From assembly GCF_011075055.1 (NCBI RefSeq), contig NC_058154.1, forward strand, positions 5,443,501-5,507,500: a DNA stretch of 64,000 nucleotides, given 5' to 3'. The position numbers were made by a program, and so were the translations under genes. The stretch comes from Mangifera indica. Its lineage: Eukaryota > Streptophyta > Magnoliopsida > Sapindales > Anacardiaceae. Of this stretch, positions 49,831 to 62,611 are shown piece after piece. Under the pieces are notes generated by a model. The model did not search any database. It had not been told where the DNA came from and saw only the letters and a program-made list of their open reading frames with translations. Positions within the stretch are counted from its first letter, which is position 1. Each line of letters opens with the position of its first letter.

Positions 49831-50271
49831 GGCTTTGATACCAGTTTTAGAAACAATTTAAATATGCCAAACATAACATTATGTGAATATTGTGAATTCT
49901 GTAAATATAAATATGTGTACCCAACTTTAAGTTTATGATGAAATCCATTCAAACACAACACAAGGTGTTGACATGAGTCATTTTCATGACCTCATTTGCC
50001 CACGCACTGCATTCCTTTGGGAGACAAGAACTATATTCCAAATTTGGTTCTGTGTGTGGAGAAGAAGAAGAGTACAAACTCTTTTGGAAAATGTTACGTT
50101 GATTCTCCATTTGAAGTAAGACAGTTATGGACATTAAATAAGAGTTCAACTGCCAATAACTTTCATACCAATTTCACACCAAATCTCTCACATAATAGAT
50201 AATTCTCATATATAATTACTCAACTAAAGCAAAAGACAAAAATAACTTTAGGCATACCTGTGGGTGTTACA
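49831..50271 (-). mobile_element. Second copia element: primer-binding site and 5' LTR
   Basis: The plus strand GGCTTTGATACCA at 49831-49843 is the reverse complement of TGGTATCAAAGCC, the initiator tRNA-Met primer site used by plant copia elements (one mismatch from TGGTATCAGAGCC). The adjacent 49844-50271 is then the 5' LTR of about 430 bp, starting TGTAACACCCACAGG on the minus strand at 50271. A matching 3' LTR was not found. It ends abruptly against the LINE fragment at 50283. Confidence 0.6.
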
Positions 50272-50282
50272 AATTAAGGGTT

Positions 50283-51255
50283 GATGAGAAAGAGTTGATA
50301 GAGGCCTTTATTGAACCTTTGAGCAAACACTATAGGAGGAAACAAACTAAGAAGAAGCATAGATCCTCAATCTATTTTACCTCATGCTTAGATTTAGTTC
50401 GTGGAATATTAAGGGTTTACATTCCCTTATTAAACAAAAAGAAGCTAAGAACTATAATGGTAGTTATTTTAGAAACCAAAGTTAGAGAAGCTAATGTTGA
50501 TAAAGTTAGTAAAAATTGTTTCAGTGATTGAAGCTTTGCTAATAATATTTACCCGAAAAAAAACTCTGCTAATAATAATAACCTCAACCCTAGAGGTCAT
50601 ATTTAGATGGCTTGGAATTATTCAAAGGTTCAAGTGAGAATTTTGAGCAAATTGGATTAAGTTATTCATTGCGAGGTTACTACCAAGACTTTTGTTTCTT
50701 TTGTCTATGGTTCTAACCTTCCTTGTGAAAAAAGAAGAAAAGACTTTGAGAGGGTTTAGCGAGGCAAGAAGGTATGGTGTATTGTCATCCGTAGGTGGTC
50801 CTTAGAGATTTTAATGCTATAAACTTGAAGAGAAAATAGGTGGAACGAGCAATATGTTTTCTTATGGTGATGACTTAAACTAATATTGCAATCAAGGGTA
50901 GGAAACTATGGATCATCTCTTCTCTCAATGTGGTATGACTATGCAAATTTAGAATACCATTATCAATCTTTGCCTTAAAAAATGTTCTCCCTAATGATGG
51001 AGAGTTTTTATTGAAGAAAGGTCAAGAAAGTGGAAGCATGATAGCTTGAAGAATATTATAACCAAGCTTTGTCTAGCGGCCACAATTTACTTAATTTGGA
51101 GGGAGAGGAATAGTATTAGCTTTGGAAGGGGAAGGTTAAAAAAGGAAAGAATCATAGCAGTGAACAAAGAGGTTTTAAGGGAAAAGGCCTTTAGCCTTTC
51201 CAACATCATGAATACAAAGGAAATGAAGATCTTCCCAACAATTGAGGTCTTCTGA
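50283..51255 (+). pseudogene. LINE ORF2 relic: endonuclease start fused to ORF2 C-terminus
   Basis: The first part (50380-50830) matches the start of a plant L1-type LINE endonuclease: VRGILRVYIPLLNKKK (normally SWNIRGLNSPLKQKE), ILETKVREANVDKVSKNCF, then FVSFVYGSNLPCEKR. The second part (about 50905-51255) is the very end of ORF2: TMDHLFSQCGMT, WKHDSLKNIITKLCLAA, TIYLIWRERNSISFG. The reverse transcriptase between them is absent, a loss of several kilobases. Frameshifts and stops separate the pieces. Non-functional. Confidence 0.75.
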
Positions 51256-52559
51256 GTTGTATTTTTAAATGACTTTTATGCATAGCTTGGTGTTGTAGAT
51301 AGTTGTCAAGAGAAAGTTTGTTTTTCTTGCTTTTGGTTTTGTAACATATCCTAGGGGTTTTATGTTCCATGGTTGTGTATATTTTGTTTTCTTTGTAATA
51401 TCCAATATTTGTTATTATTATTATATTTTTCTAAATGGGAAAAATTATGTTTTGGGATAAGGAATAAAGATGTGGTGTAATTTACATATTAAGTATAGAA
51501 GAGAAAATTTAATATTTTGAAGTAGATAAGGTAGCATTTTAATTTTGAAAAAGATGAGATAAAATTTTAAAATTTAATTTTAAAGGAAATAAGGTAAAAT
51601 TTGATTTTGAAGGAAATTACATAAAAGTTGAATATTTAAGAGAAAAGACAAATATCTCAACTTCTATTCAAAGGAAATAGATGTATTATCAATATTAAAA
51701 AGTATAAGATAAATTTGAAATTTTGCAAAGGATTTACATTACTAAGGATAAAGATGATGCTATCTATTATGAGAGATATATTTCAATATTTGTATAATAA
51801 CGGTGGCAAAATTATATTCTAAGTAAAATTATATGTTAGAATTTTTAGTTAATACCAACTTTTACTCTAAAAGAGCAATAAGAGGGATTGTGATTATTAC
51901 CTATATAGAAGTTAATATCGTTATTGAAAAAAGATTTGGTGCAGTGAAGAAGTGTTATTGGAATAGTTGTTCTTGCACTAAGGTAAGTCCAGTGTTTTCA
52001 TTATTCATGTATATATGTATATGATTTGAGGATTTGAGGATTCTATTTAGAATTATAATTCAATTTTTATTTTGTAGAATAAAACATGGTCTAATTTGCA
52101 TTCTATACTCTTTGTTCCATGATAGTAGTATATTAGTATATTAGTATGTAAAATAAAACAAAAATATTTATGTTATTTTTTTGGGTTTTATTTATAATAT
52201 TATTATTACCTTTGAATTTATCCATTTGCTAATAAAAATATTTCATATATATTTTATTTTATCTATTAATTAAATTTTATAAAAACATGAAATTTTTAGT
52301 AGTTTGTTGATATATTTACTTTGTGAATTTAAAATGCTATAAAGTATTTATAAATTTGTACTATTTTATAAATTATAAAAATTTCATAAAATTAGTTAGG
52401 ATCTTTAGTGTTAAACTTGAATTTTTTTAAGTGACTTTTTTGCATTTAAAAGACACTAAAGATAAGGGTCAAGAGGAAGGGAATCAATTAACTATCATTT
52501 TTAAATATACAACAAAAAAGGTCCCAATTTATAGCTAGTTTTACATTTCCACCATTTTC
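51256..52559. other. A/T-rich spacer, no gene
   Basis: Strongly A/T-rich, with AAATTTTGAAGGAAAT-like imperfect repeats at about 51530-51640. The first part is probably the LINE 3' end. Nothing else is recognised; the open frame at 51833-52024 looks like chance. Confidence 0.5.
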
Positions 52560-53480
52560 TAGATATTACTCAAATGAGTAGCCATTTCTCTTTTAATCTT
52601 AGCTAGCATTCTCTCTTTACTCTTCCTTTCCTTGCCAAAACAAATATTATTTCTATAAAAAGTACACCAAAGCACTAAGGCTAAGCTTACTAAGAGTGTT
52701 CTTCAAACTCTTTTTCGACCATTTTCTATAGCAGCTCAAGATGAACTCTCTCCAAGTTTGTGGCACATATCTTCGATTACATAACCTCATATTATGGCTT
52801 CAAATATCTAGGCTCACAACACAATTAAAAAATCAGTGGTCCATGTCTTCCTTCCTTTGGTTACACAAGCTACAAGTGTCATGGGATAAAATGTTAAACT
52901 GCATAAGTTTATCCTTGGTCATAATTTTTTCCATTATAGCTAACCACACCAAGAAAGAGTGCCTAGGGAAGTGTTTCTTGAACCAAACCAAACTAATCCA
53001 TTCCACCTTCTCCTTTAATCTTATATCGTTCCATGTAGATTTAATTGTGAAAGAATCATTCCTGTTTTGATAACCATTTAAAAGAGTCTTCTCAACCAAT
53101 CGACACAAAGTTGATAGAAGCTTTGATATCAGTTAGATCCAACAAATATACTTGAGGCCAACACCAATGGGAATCTTTAATAAACTTCTTCACCAAAGCA
53201 TGAGTTCTCATGTCGACATCATAGATTAGTTTTTTACCATACCTATCTAACAAGAGGCCATTAGGGTGTCAATTGTCAAACCATAAGAAAACATTCTTAC
53301 CATTCCTAATTATCATTTTACATCTACTCTTGAAATCTTTCTAAAGATTTAGAATTTTTTCCAAGTCCAAGAACTAACTGCGAAAAGGTTGATTTCCCAC
53401 AACCACTTATTCTTCAATCTATGGCTATATATCCAATCAGCCCATAATGAATTATTTTGTCTATAAGGGTGAGTCTAAAA
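52560..53480 (-). pseudogene. LINE ORF2 3' fragment with zf-RVT domain
   Basis: The minus strand from 53480 reads SLWADWIYSHRLKNKWLWE, then a fragmented NGKNVFLWFDNWH-like segment, then (53108-52833) SFTIKSTWNDIRLKEKVEWI, LVWFKKHFPRHSFLVWLAI and CSLCNQRKEDMDH, followed to about 52560 by FILSCYRKWSKKSLKNTLSK and a short tail. This is the zinc-binding zf-RVT region and C-terminus of a plant LINE ORF2. The 5' portion is cut off at the family A LTR border (53488). The plus-strand frame at 52741-53070 is its antisense shadow. Confidence 0.75.
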
Positions 53481-56400
53481 ATGTTTTTGTTAGGGTAAAT
53501 GCCTTAGAGCTAATTGATTTCACGTTTGTAATTGTAATTTATCTTATTAATTAATAAAAAAGATTTATAGTTATTTAGTTCATATATTTATTTATTATAT
53601 AATTGTGTGAATAACATGCCCTAGAATAGTAAAAATGTGACGAAGAGATCAAAAAATTGATCATGGAAACTTTATGTACACATTAAGTGGCCATTTTAGA
53701 AATGTCCATACTCTTGACATTACAATGACCAAGGGTACATGTAATGGTGATGTGATTATACCAAAAGATGACAACAATTCTCACATGTTGAAATTATTTA
53801 CTGATAACTTAGTGTAACACATAGGTGCACGTTATAGATGTATTCATTGAACTAACCTTACTAGAGGATATTCATATCGATGGTTGGTTAGTATTTATAA
53901 AACAAATCCTTTGAACACCACGAGTGTATGTGATCCTTTGACTTGAAGTTTTCAGATTGTCTCGTGTAAGGATTAGTATGTTTTGACACTATACAACGTA
54001 TCACTATGATAGAGGTATCATAAAGGCAGTGATTGACCATATCATGAGATGTATAAATGCTATGGTTCATCAATAAAGGCCTTGTCACTCTTGAGCAAAA
54101 GAGAAGATATCTCATATGCGAATGCTAAAAGACATTCATGATTGCTTGAATCTATAATCACAATAGGATAAGATTGTAGCCTAATCTGTATCAGCTCACA
54201 TTAAGGAACTATTGAGATGACACAATTTTATGCTCAGTTTCAAGAGATATTAGTTGAGAGAATGATTGAATTGCACGTAATTGTGATGTTGTAAAAGCTT
54301 ATGTAGATGTTTGCTAACACTCTATCATTTGGGTGGCCATGATGTTTTACTATAGGTTAATCTTAGTCTATATCTGATTTAACCTAAATTTAAACACTAT
54401 CAGTTTGATAGAGAGCTTATAGGTCATACATACTAAAGGGTTGATACAAACCAAAAGGCAAAGATCGTTTGATGAAAATCTTGGGATTATGGAAAGAGAG
54501 AATATGTTTTGACTGGAATCATTTGGTGTGCACGGTGGCATGTGGCATCGTGCAAATACATTACATGGTTTTGATTGGACCCACTTAGGAGTCTAATCAA
54601 CCAAAGCCAAATGATGGATATGAGTTAACTGGGTGAGTTAACTCGTGCGTAAGGTGTTTTAAATAAACAAAGATTCTTCAAAGTCCTTATTTGATAAAAA
54701 GTATAAGTTGAGTTGGAATCCTAATTTCATTAGGATTATTTATGCATTAAAATTTTCAATAAATTAAAAGTCATAATTTAATAAAAACTCTTAGACACCT
54801 TATCACTTAAGTAATTAGAATCCTAACTAACTTAGGATTCATGCACACCTTATAAATAAAGCGTTTAGTTTGAGTCAAAATTACTTTTTTTTTATAAGAA
54901 GCTAACACATATATCCTAAACACACATCTTCATACCTAGAACCTTGCTGAGACAAGCTTCCATTGTCATGACCTTTTTCTCACTTTGTTATGATCCAATT
55001 CCCAAAATCTAATTGATAGAAGCCCTAACAACTTTTTTCTAGATTACCTTCCATTCGTGTTTCATGTGGATACTAAGACATTACCTCAAGAGGGTTAGAT
55101 AACAATCTTTACATAGCCGCGAGAAGTCTTAGAGGAACCAACAACATAAGTATAATTTTTAAACACCCTATGTGTGTTTAACATGTTCATGAGTCTATGC
55201 ATCAAAATGGGGTATCTTGGTATTAGTATATAGGTGTGAATAATAGTTTTTGAACTGCATAACATTAAGGTGTAATTTGAAAATAGTATTGTCTTTAATT
55301 GGAATTTGACAATAATTAAGGGACTATCTTGTAATTTTTTACCCAACTACATAAGAGATTGAAGTCTCTATACTTTGTAATTTTTACGCACTCATTCAAT
55401 AATAATAGCTTTATCTCTTGTATTCTACTGTCTTTATTTTCTCTTTTCTTCTCTCTTTTGTGTTCTTGCTTTTAGCTAGAGTTTGTTTCATCCTCAATGT
55501 TTTAGGTCAGATTATCAGTAGAAAATATTATTTCCATACGGTATCAAAGTGTTAGACTCACATCGCTTGTCTTGGAATCAAAAGGTAGAAATTATTCTTT
55601 ATGAAACTTGTTACTATAAAAGTGATTTTGGTAACCTTTTTGACTTTCAGATGTTCTTTTTTTGTTGTCTTGATGTTCTTTATGCATTAATACATTGTTA
55701 ATGAGTGCGTTTAGGTTTTTTAATTTTATTTTGTTAATCTATTTCTAATATGATAAAAATGCTTAGATCCAATCTTATATGCTACTGTATTGCTTGATCT
55801 GTTGTGATTGAATGAATATTTGTTGATCTTTGGTGAATATATGCTACTTTCTTGCATTATCTTGAACTGGTATGTGTAGTTGTAATGATGTCAAACATAA
55901 AAGATCCTTATTCATATTGATAGGATATGATTCGATTTGTTGCAATTTGATGAATGATTGTCTGCCTCTTAAGGTTCTTGAGTTCAATATGTCTAAACCT
56001 ATTTTAAACTATTAAGCTTTGTTATATAATCACTTGTTGTTGACTTTCTTGACTATACTACTTCTAAATCAATCTAAATGTATTGTGTTTTTTGATAGAG
56101 CGAACTAGTAGTTTTGATGTTCTTTAAGCTTTAGTGTATTCTAGGTTTATTGTATTCTGATATATAATTGTATTTTCTTTTAGAGTGATGAAATGTTGTT
56201 TGATCTAATACACTTAAGCCTGAGAAGTATGTTTGTGATTGTTATGTTGTTATACTATGTCTTGTTAGTGTTACTAATGTTTAGAATGGAAACCAAAGGA
56301 GTGTAGTGCTATTGGCTTAAAAGAAGAAAATACTCTTATCTTCATTTCTCCCAGGTGTGACAACGCTATGTATCAATGCCACATCTTTGTTTTCTCTGTG

Positions 56401-56680
56401 TGTTTCTTACTGTTTGTGATTATTATCTAACATACTTCAATTACTTTATGTTATGGATTTTACTTGCTATTGTGATAACTCAATTGGTGTTCTATAATTC
56501 TATTAGTTATATTGTGTAGATTGCTCTTATGAAGGTGGTTCTGTTGTGACATTTGTCTGTAATTCTCTATTGTGTCCTACGCTATGCTCTGAGTCTATCC
56601 TCAGATCCTCTATTATGTTTGCTTCAGTTATTGTCTCTTTGTTTTTGTGTCAATCTGGTTTATTTCTCTTTTACTTTAAA

Positions 56681-57720
56681 ATGGAACAGTCTGTTAATTC
56701 TATAGCTGAAAGGTGTTAGTCTATTACTCTTAAACTTGATAGAACTAATTTTGCTTTTTAAAGGTCATAGGTTCTTTTTAATGTTGGAGCCCATGTTTTG
56801 AAGAGTAATTTGTTAGGGTATTCCACTTATCTTTCTCCTTTCATCCAAGTCTAAATAGGTGATATGACTGAAGACAAATTGTTATTAGGAAGCCCAATCC
56901 TGAGTATACTGTATAGAAAAAAATTAACAAATAATTTGTCAACTAGCTTTTGTCTTCCATTTTTGCTAGTATGTTTCAAATCATTTCAAAATGTTAGCAT
57001 GCTCATAGAGTTTAGGCCACTCTTGAGACTGAATTTGTGTCTTAATCCAAATCCCAGTTACTTCATGACGAGAATATCATACAAAATACTAAAAATAAAA
57101 ATCTTAGCAAAAGTGAATACTTTGAAAAAATGAAAGAATATGTTAAGGTACTTTTAGTTGAGGTCATAATATATCTGATGAGGAATTGTTTAGTCATATC
57201 CTTGATGGCCTTGAGTTTGAATATGATCTTGTGATGACCACTCTTTACTCTAGGCTAAAATCTAAATATGACAAACTTACCCTCCAAAATGCTCAATATT
57301 TTCTCTAGAAATTAGAAATTTGAATTTCTAGAGCTCAATAGAATTTGAACATTGGAGTATCTCTTGAGTTTCATAGAGCCCACTCAGTAAATCTTGTTAA
57401 ACCCCTTTGATCAGTCCACAGAGACGACATGACATACCAATAATCTTTTTGTCAATCATCAGTAACCTCTAAACATTAAACTTTCCCATAACTAGTTTGT
57501 AAAGCAAGTTTCTCCAACAAGACCTACAGTGTATTCATCGCAACCTATTACCTATACTCATTATAATCAAACACCTATACACAATACTTATCTTACTTAC
57601 TCAACACACTCTTATCAAGTCCTTTCTACTACTGGTCCCATTAAAGGCAGAGGTAAAGGTTTTGGCAAGGGGAAAACCATATGTCAGTTGTGCAACAAGC
57701 CTGGACATATGACTTCGTAG
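56681..57720 (+). pseudogene. Copia B gag relic with zinc knuckle
   Basis: Starts MEQSVNSIAER and continues, with stops and frame changes, through copia gag-like sequence to a Gly/Lys-rich segment (KGRGKGFGKGK) and the zinc knuckle CQLCNKPGHMTS at 57682-57717. A stop (TAG) then falls in the knuckle, and its last Cys is replaced by Tyr. Thr/Tyr/Pro-rich sequence follows, as in many copia gags. Confidence 0.65.
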
Positions 57721-57999
57721 TATTATCATAGATACACCCCTAACTATAATTCTCTAAATGTCATAGCACAATTTTATATTGGTCCTACCCATACTCAATT
57801 TAACCTTTCACTTGTTGTCACTTATTCCAATAACATACCAGCTTACTTATCCACTTATCTCAATTATGACCACACTAACCAAGGTTATTTTATGCCTACT
57901 TTAAGTCTTCAGTATAGTGTGAGTTCTCCACCCTCCCACTACACCAGTCTTTAACCTATCTAGAGTGAAAATGCATTGGCTTTTAACCCTATTTTCTAT

Positions 58000-58200
58000 G
58001 CTAGGACCAAACATATTGAGATAAATGCTTACTATATCAGGGATTAAGTGGCTGCACAAATTGAAGTTATTCAATATGTACCTACAGAACACTAGAAGGC
58101 TAATATTTTTACCAAGGCATTACCTACTCATAGGTATGAATATCTTAAGAATGCTTTAAATATTTGTAGTAATGATAAGTGGCTAGTCTTCAATGGTTGA
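58000..58200 (+). pseudogene. Copia B RNase H C-terminal scrap
   Basis: The frame reads ARTKHIEINAYYI, then IEVIQYVPTEH and ANIFTKALPTHRYEYLKNAL, matching the end of copia RNase H (RTKHIEIDxHFIRE...YVPTExQxADIFTKAL). It is all that remains of pol in this element and lies about 300 bp after the gag remnant, so protease, integrase and RT were lost in one or more deletions. Confidence 0.75.
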
Positions 58201-59609
58201 AATGTTAAAGTACTTTTCATGTTATATGTTTTTCTGTTTTTTGTTCTTTTTTTTTTTTTTTTTGGGTTCTTCTTCAGTTTAATGATTCCTAACTATATCT
58301 TGTAAATGAATGCTTGCTATAAACAGTAATTAGGGTAAGTAATAACTCTCACATTTCTTTAAACTTGGGACTCATTAGATTCTTGATTTGTCTTTTTTTT
58401 TTTAATTGTGTAGTGATGTTTGAGTTTGTGCTCAGTAAATGGTAGAATGTGTTTACATTTTGGAAGTCTTACAACCCACATATAGATGAAAATTGGTTAT
58501 TATTGTTAGTTTGGTCTTATCTCTTTTCAATTTATTACAAGTTACTGTCTACTAACTTCTATTAGTGTTTTCTAGTAGTTCTTATAAGGATTCACTTCGA
58601 GTTATGGTGCCAACAGTGTTATGATTTTTTTTAACTACTTGTGCTTACTCATCAAGTTTTCTTTTGTTATTTTGTGTGTATTGTTGTCTACCTTATTTGG
58701 TCATTACATCTCATTCTGATGGTCATTTGCACTCTTATGGTTAGGTAAGACAGGTATTGTTTCACTACCTTCTAAACTAATTTTTTGTTGTTTGAGCAAA
58801 GTGAAAAATAAAAGAAAAAAGAGAGATAGATAAAAAAAGAAAAAGAGAAGAAACTAAGAAAAAAAACGAAGAAAGGAAGCTAAGAAAAAAAAAAAAGAAG
58901 AGTGAAAAAAAAATAGTGAAAAGAAACAAAAAAGGAAGAAAAAAACAAGAGAGACAAGAAATAAAAGAGAAAAAAAATATGTGAGAGAAAGGAAAAGTGA
59001 GAGCATTTGTGGAGTCATGTCTATGTATCACCTAGAAATTTCCTACTTCCTAATCTACAATTTAGGAAGGATTACTGTGACTTGCAGAAGGGCATACCTT
59101 TTTATAGGAGAATCCTAGCATATGAGAATAAATAAAAGAATAATAGTTTTCTAATTGAGATAGAACACTTAGTTGAGATCTTGAAAGTGCTGAGACTAGA
59201 GAAGGTTAAGTTTACAAGGGAATGTTAGTATATGGATGTGAATGATAGTTTTCAAACTATATAACACTATAGTGTTGTCATCAACTAGAATTTGATAACA
59301 ATTGAGGGACTATCTTGTAATTTTTCATCCAACTACATAAAAGATTGAGATCTTTGTACTTTGTAATTTTTACACACTCATTCATTAATAACTCGTTTTA
59401 TCTTTTATATTTTGAAGTCTTCAGTTTCTCTTTTCTTCTTTCTCTTATGTTCTTGCTTTTAGCTATGGTTTGTTTCATCTGTAATGTCTTAGGTCAGATT
59501 ATCAGTAGAAAATATTATTTCCATACTTAGATAGGTTTTAGGATCTTTGATAATTTTTAAAATTTTAATTCTACTATGGTGCTAGTATACGACACCTTAA
59601 AACCCTACA

Positions 59610-61429
59610 GTGGTATCAGAGCCACCGTTTTATTTTCATGAAAATATACTTGCAAGTTTTGATTATATTTATATGTCATTGCATGTAATTAATAAATAGA
59701 TTTGCAATTATGTTGCCACACAATTTGTTGAGTTCAAGAACAATGTAATGATGTGTTAAATTTACTGAGTGATTATTGCTAAAATTTTCTTGAGTTTAAT
59801 TATTGATGCAAGATTAAATTCATGGTTGGTAATCGGTTTGTCACGTGAGCATTATTTGCACACCATCATTGCTTACACGACAATTGGCTTGCCTTTGAGG
59901 AATGACTTTTGGATTTCCTATCATTGGAAAGTCTAGAAACCAAGGCTACTCCACTTCACAACGTATGCCTAGACAAAAACTATTCTATTGGTTAACATGG
60001 GTGGCGACCTAAGCTTTGACTAGTGAAATATGGTAGGGTAGCCTTTGCGCTATCTTGTTCCTAAGGTATGAGCTAGTGCATCGCCTGACAACACCTGCCT
60101 GGGTAGTCTTATCCAGGTTTCACATTGTCGTTGGTGTACTCGTTGCACCTTGAACTTACGCGTGGTTGGGCAGTTTCTCTACCAAAGTCATGATTATTCT
60201 AAGTGCAAACTATGTATAGTGGTCTTCCATCATGCCTTCAACGTGCCTCTCAAGACACTTGCATGCCTTTCGAGATTAAGAATTAGTTTTTGGTTCGAGT
60301 TTAATTGAATTGAAACCAAAACTAAATTTTCCTTTAGTATTGGGATTAAACAATGATTTTACAAAGTTTTAAAGATAAAAATGTAATTTAACACTTAGCT
60401 AATTAATACTTAAAATTTAATTTTAATTGGATGTGTATATATGGATGTCTGTATGCATGGTGTCCAATAAGTAGCCAACAAAACAATGTGAATGATTATT
60501 TTATTTTATTTGGGTTGTAATTCTTAAATAAGGAATGCGCGTCCTATCTTATTCTCTCTTCTTTTAGACTAGGTTGTTGTTTTATTTTCTTAGAATTATG
60601 TAACTAAGAAACAAAGCCATGTAATTATTGAAGATTAAAGGTGAAAAAGACAGGCACAAAGATGAAGATCCGAAGACAAAACATTCACCTTGGTTGACCA
60701 ATCAAACTTTCATTGGCTCGAGAGGTTTGACATTAGTTATAGTTGTATACTGACACATTTTAATTTTACATTGTTGGATGAATGTGAATGGTTATATTTT
60801 TCCAGATATCACCTAACATACGACATAAACTCTAATGAGACCAATTGATTAAAAACCCTTAATTTAAATATTAAATCTAAAAATAAATTTGTGATTTCCA
60901 ATATGATGTCCTAATTAAACCCCTATTCGTTGGAACTTGTTAGCCAAAGCAAAGGGTACACTTCTACTTGGTAGAAAATTAGGAGATGTTCATGTTGGGT
61001 TTGACTTAACTGGTTTACTTTGCTTATTCGCCAAGGTAAAGTTCAAGTATATTAGAGGCATGAGTAGAGAACGCATTTGTCGATGCAAGGTGATATGTAG
61101 TATCAATCCTACTGATACCGAGAGTCACATTTGAGGTTGCATGATTTGTTAGGCCAAAACCTAACTTGAGATCATAGGCTTTTGATGATTAATTTGAAAT
61201 TTACTTATTTGACCATTCGAACTTGTTTGCTAAAGTGAAGAGGATAACTAATTCGATGGGGTCTTAGTCCATCAAAAAGTTCATCAAAACTTTTCAAGTA
61301 CAATAATGAGGTCTATTGGTTTGAGGAAAATAGTGGGAGATTTTAATTAATCAAATCCATAATTAAAATGAATATTAATTATGAATAAAATTGCTAATTA
61401 TCTTTATCTGTAAATTGTAGATCAAATAA
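59610..61429 (+). mobile_element. Family A copia primer-binding site and leader
   Basis: It opens with the primer-binding site TGGTATCAGAGCC and continues as a long untranslated leader. About 60310-60970 matches 14310-14970 of the rearranged copy, showing that leader to be part of the family. No convincing coding sequence is present; the open frame at 60937-61134 is inside the leader. Confidence 0.7.
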
Positions 61430-62611
61430 TCACCATGTCATACTAAATGTATCGATGGAAGTAACTTCACTAATTGGTACAAAAATCTTCATATCAATCT
61501 ACGTCAAGAAAAGAGGTTGTATATCCTTGAAAGGTCATAGCCCAAAGAGCTTACTCTCGATGCCACCTAGGCATTAAAGGATATTTTCAACAAATATCTT
61601 GATGAATCTATAGAAGTTCAATACCTTATCTTGATTTTCATGACACCTAAGCTTAAAAAACAATATGAGGAAATAGATGTTCCATCCATACTTGCTCACC
61701 TTTGAGAGTTATATGACACTCATACAGGGGCTAAAAGATATGAGGTTACAAGTGCTTTGTTTAATTGCAAGCTATCCAAGAGAGGACAGGTTAGCCTTCA
61801 TATGGTCAAGACAATTGACCATATTGAGAGACTGGAGAGCTTAAGCTTCGTCATGGATAATGAGCTTACAATTGACCTAGGGCTGAAATCCCTCCTTAAA
61901 TTATGGGTTAATTTCATGATGAATTTTAACCTACACGAGAAGGAAAAATCCTTAGAAGAGTTACTATATATGCTCAGGTAGGCTGAACAAGAGGTATGAA
62001 CGGTAGTTTCGAATGACATGCTTATTATTGAAGCCCATACACCTAAAACCAAAGCTAAATGCAAATGCAAGGCCAAGGGCAAAACTAAACCCAAGGCAAA
62101 GAAGCAACTTGATATTACTACTCAACCAACAAGGGGTGTGGGGAAGGGGAAAGTTGACTACTTCTATTGTGGCAAAGCTAGATATTAGATGAGACATTGC
62201 AAGACCTTTCTAGAGAACAATAAGAAGAAAACAACTAGAGCCTCTACTTCATGAATGTTTATCATTGAGATAAACTATTCTCTTTTTTCATTCTGAGTTG
62301 TAGACACGAGATGTGGTTCTCATATCTGTTCTGATATTTAGGAACTATGACATAAAATATCACTTGCCAAAAGAAAGGTTGACCTACGAGTTAGATATGA
62401 AGCACGCACCACTGCATTAGTAGTAGGAATTTATTATCTTAGATTGCTTACTGGGTTAGTTTTAGAATTACATAATTGCAGTTATGTTCCGTCTATTTAC
62501 AAGGAATGATATTCATTTTTAATTGCTATGACAATTAGCTTTAATAATATTCTTTATGGAATGGTTGATTTGCATTATGGTTTGACTTCCAATCTTATGA
62601 TGAATGCAAAT
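61430..62611 (+). pseudogene. Family A copia gag-protease pseudogene
   Basis: It begins with a degenerate CIDGSNFTNWYKNLHINL (copia gag L(D/N)G-NYxxW-type motif) and includes LDESIEVQYLILIFMTPKL, MVKTIDHIERLESLSFVMDN and MNFNLHEKEKSLEELLYML. A Lys/Ala-rich KTKAKCKCKAKGKTKPKAKK stretch follows. The zinc knuckle (about 62150-62200) has lost its first Cys (Tyr), its His (Tyr) and the Trp after it (stop). The protease motif reads VVDTRCGSHIC instead of DTGCGSHIC. Internal stops abound. It stops at about 62611, where another repeat begins; integrase, RT and RNase H are not in the window. Confidence 0.8.

Larger units (their letters stand above)
55221..59525 (+). mobile_element. Copia B: internally deleted Ty1/copia element nested in the family A LTR
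   Basis: The 5' LTR is 55221-55538 and the 3' LTR 59223-59525. They are parallel from TATTAGTATATAGG / TGTTAGTATATGG to AGAAAATATTATTTCCATA. Target duplication is CTTGG (55216-55220) and CTTAG (59526-59530), 4 of 5. A degenerate primer site GGTATCAAAGTG follows the 5' LTR, and a purine-rich ACAAGGGAA precedes the 3' LTR. Inside are a gag relic and a scrap of RNase H; integrase and RT are missing, so it could only have moved with help. Confidence 0.85.
53488..59609 (+). mobile_element. Family A copia 5' LTR (interrupted by copia B)
   Basis: It starts TGTTAGGGTAAATGCC and is parallel to the LTRs at 13184 and (reversed) 23050 and 16568. It is broken at 55220 by copia B and resumes at 59526-59609, ending AACCCTACA. 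Directly after it lies TGGTATCAGAGCC (59611-59623), the primer-binding site for initiator tRNA-Met. Without the insert the LTR is about 1.8 kb. Shared blocks with other copies include GACAACAATTCTCACATGTT and the CACCCTATGTGTGTTTAACATG-type segment near 55165. Confidence 0.8.

Noticed and set aside
52741..53070. 109-codon plus frame
   Set aside because: Antisense to the LINE zf-RVT region on the minus strand, which has clear homology.
58777..59031. 84-codon minus Phe/Ser-rich frame
   Set aside because: Complement of an A/G-only low-complexity tract upstream of the copia B 3' LTR.
61798..62197. Two minus frames of 98 and 77 codons
   Set aside because: Antisense to the family A gag pseudogene.
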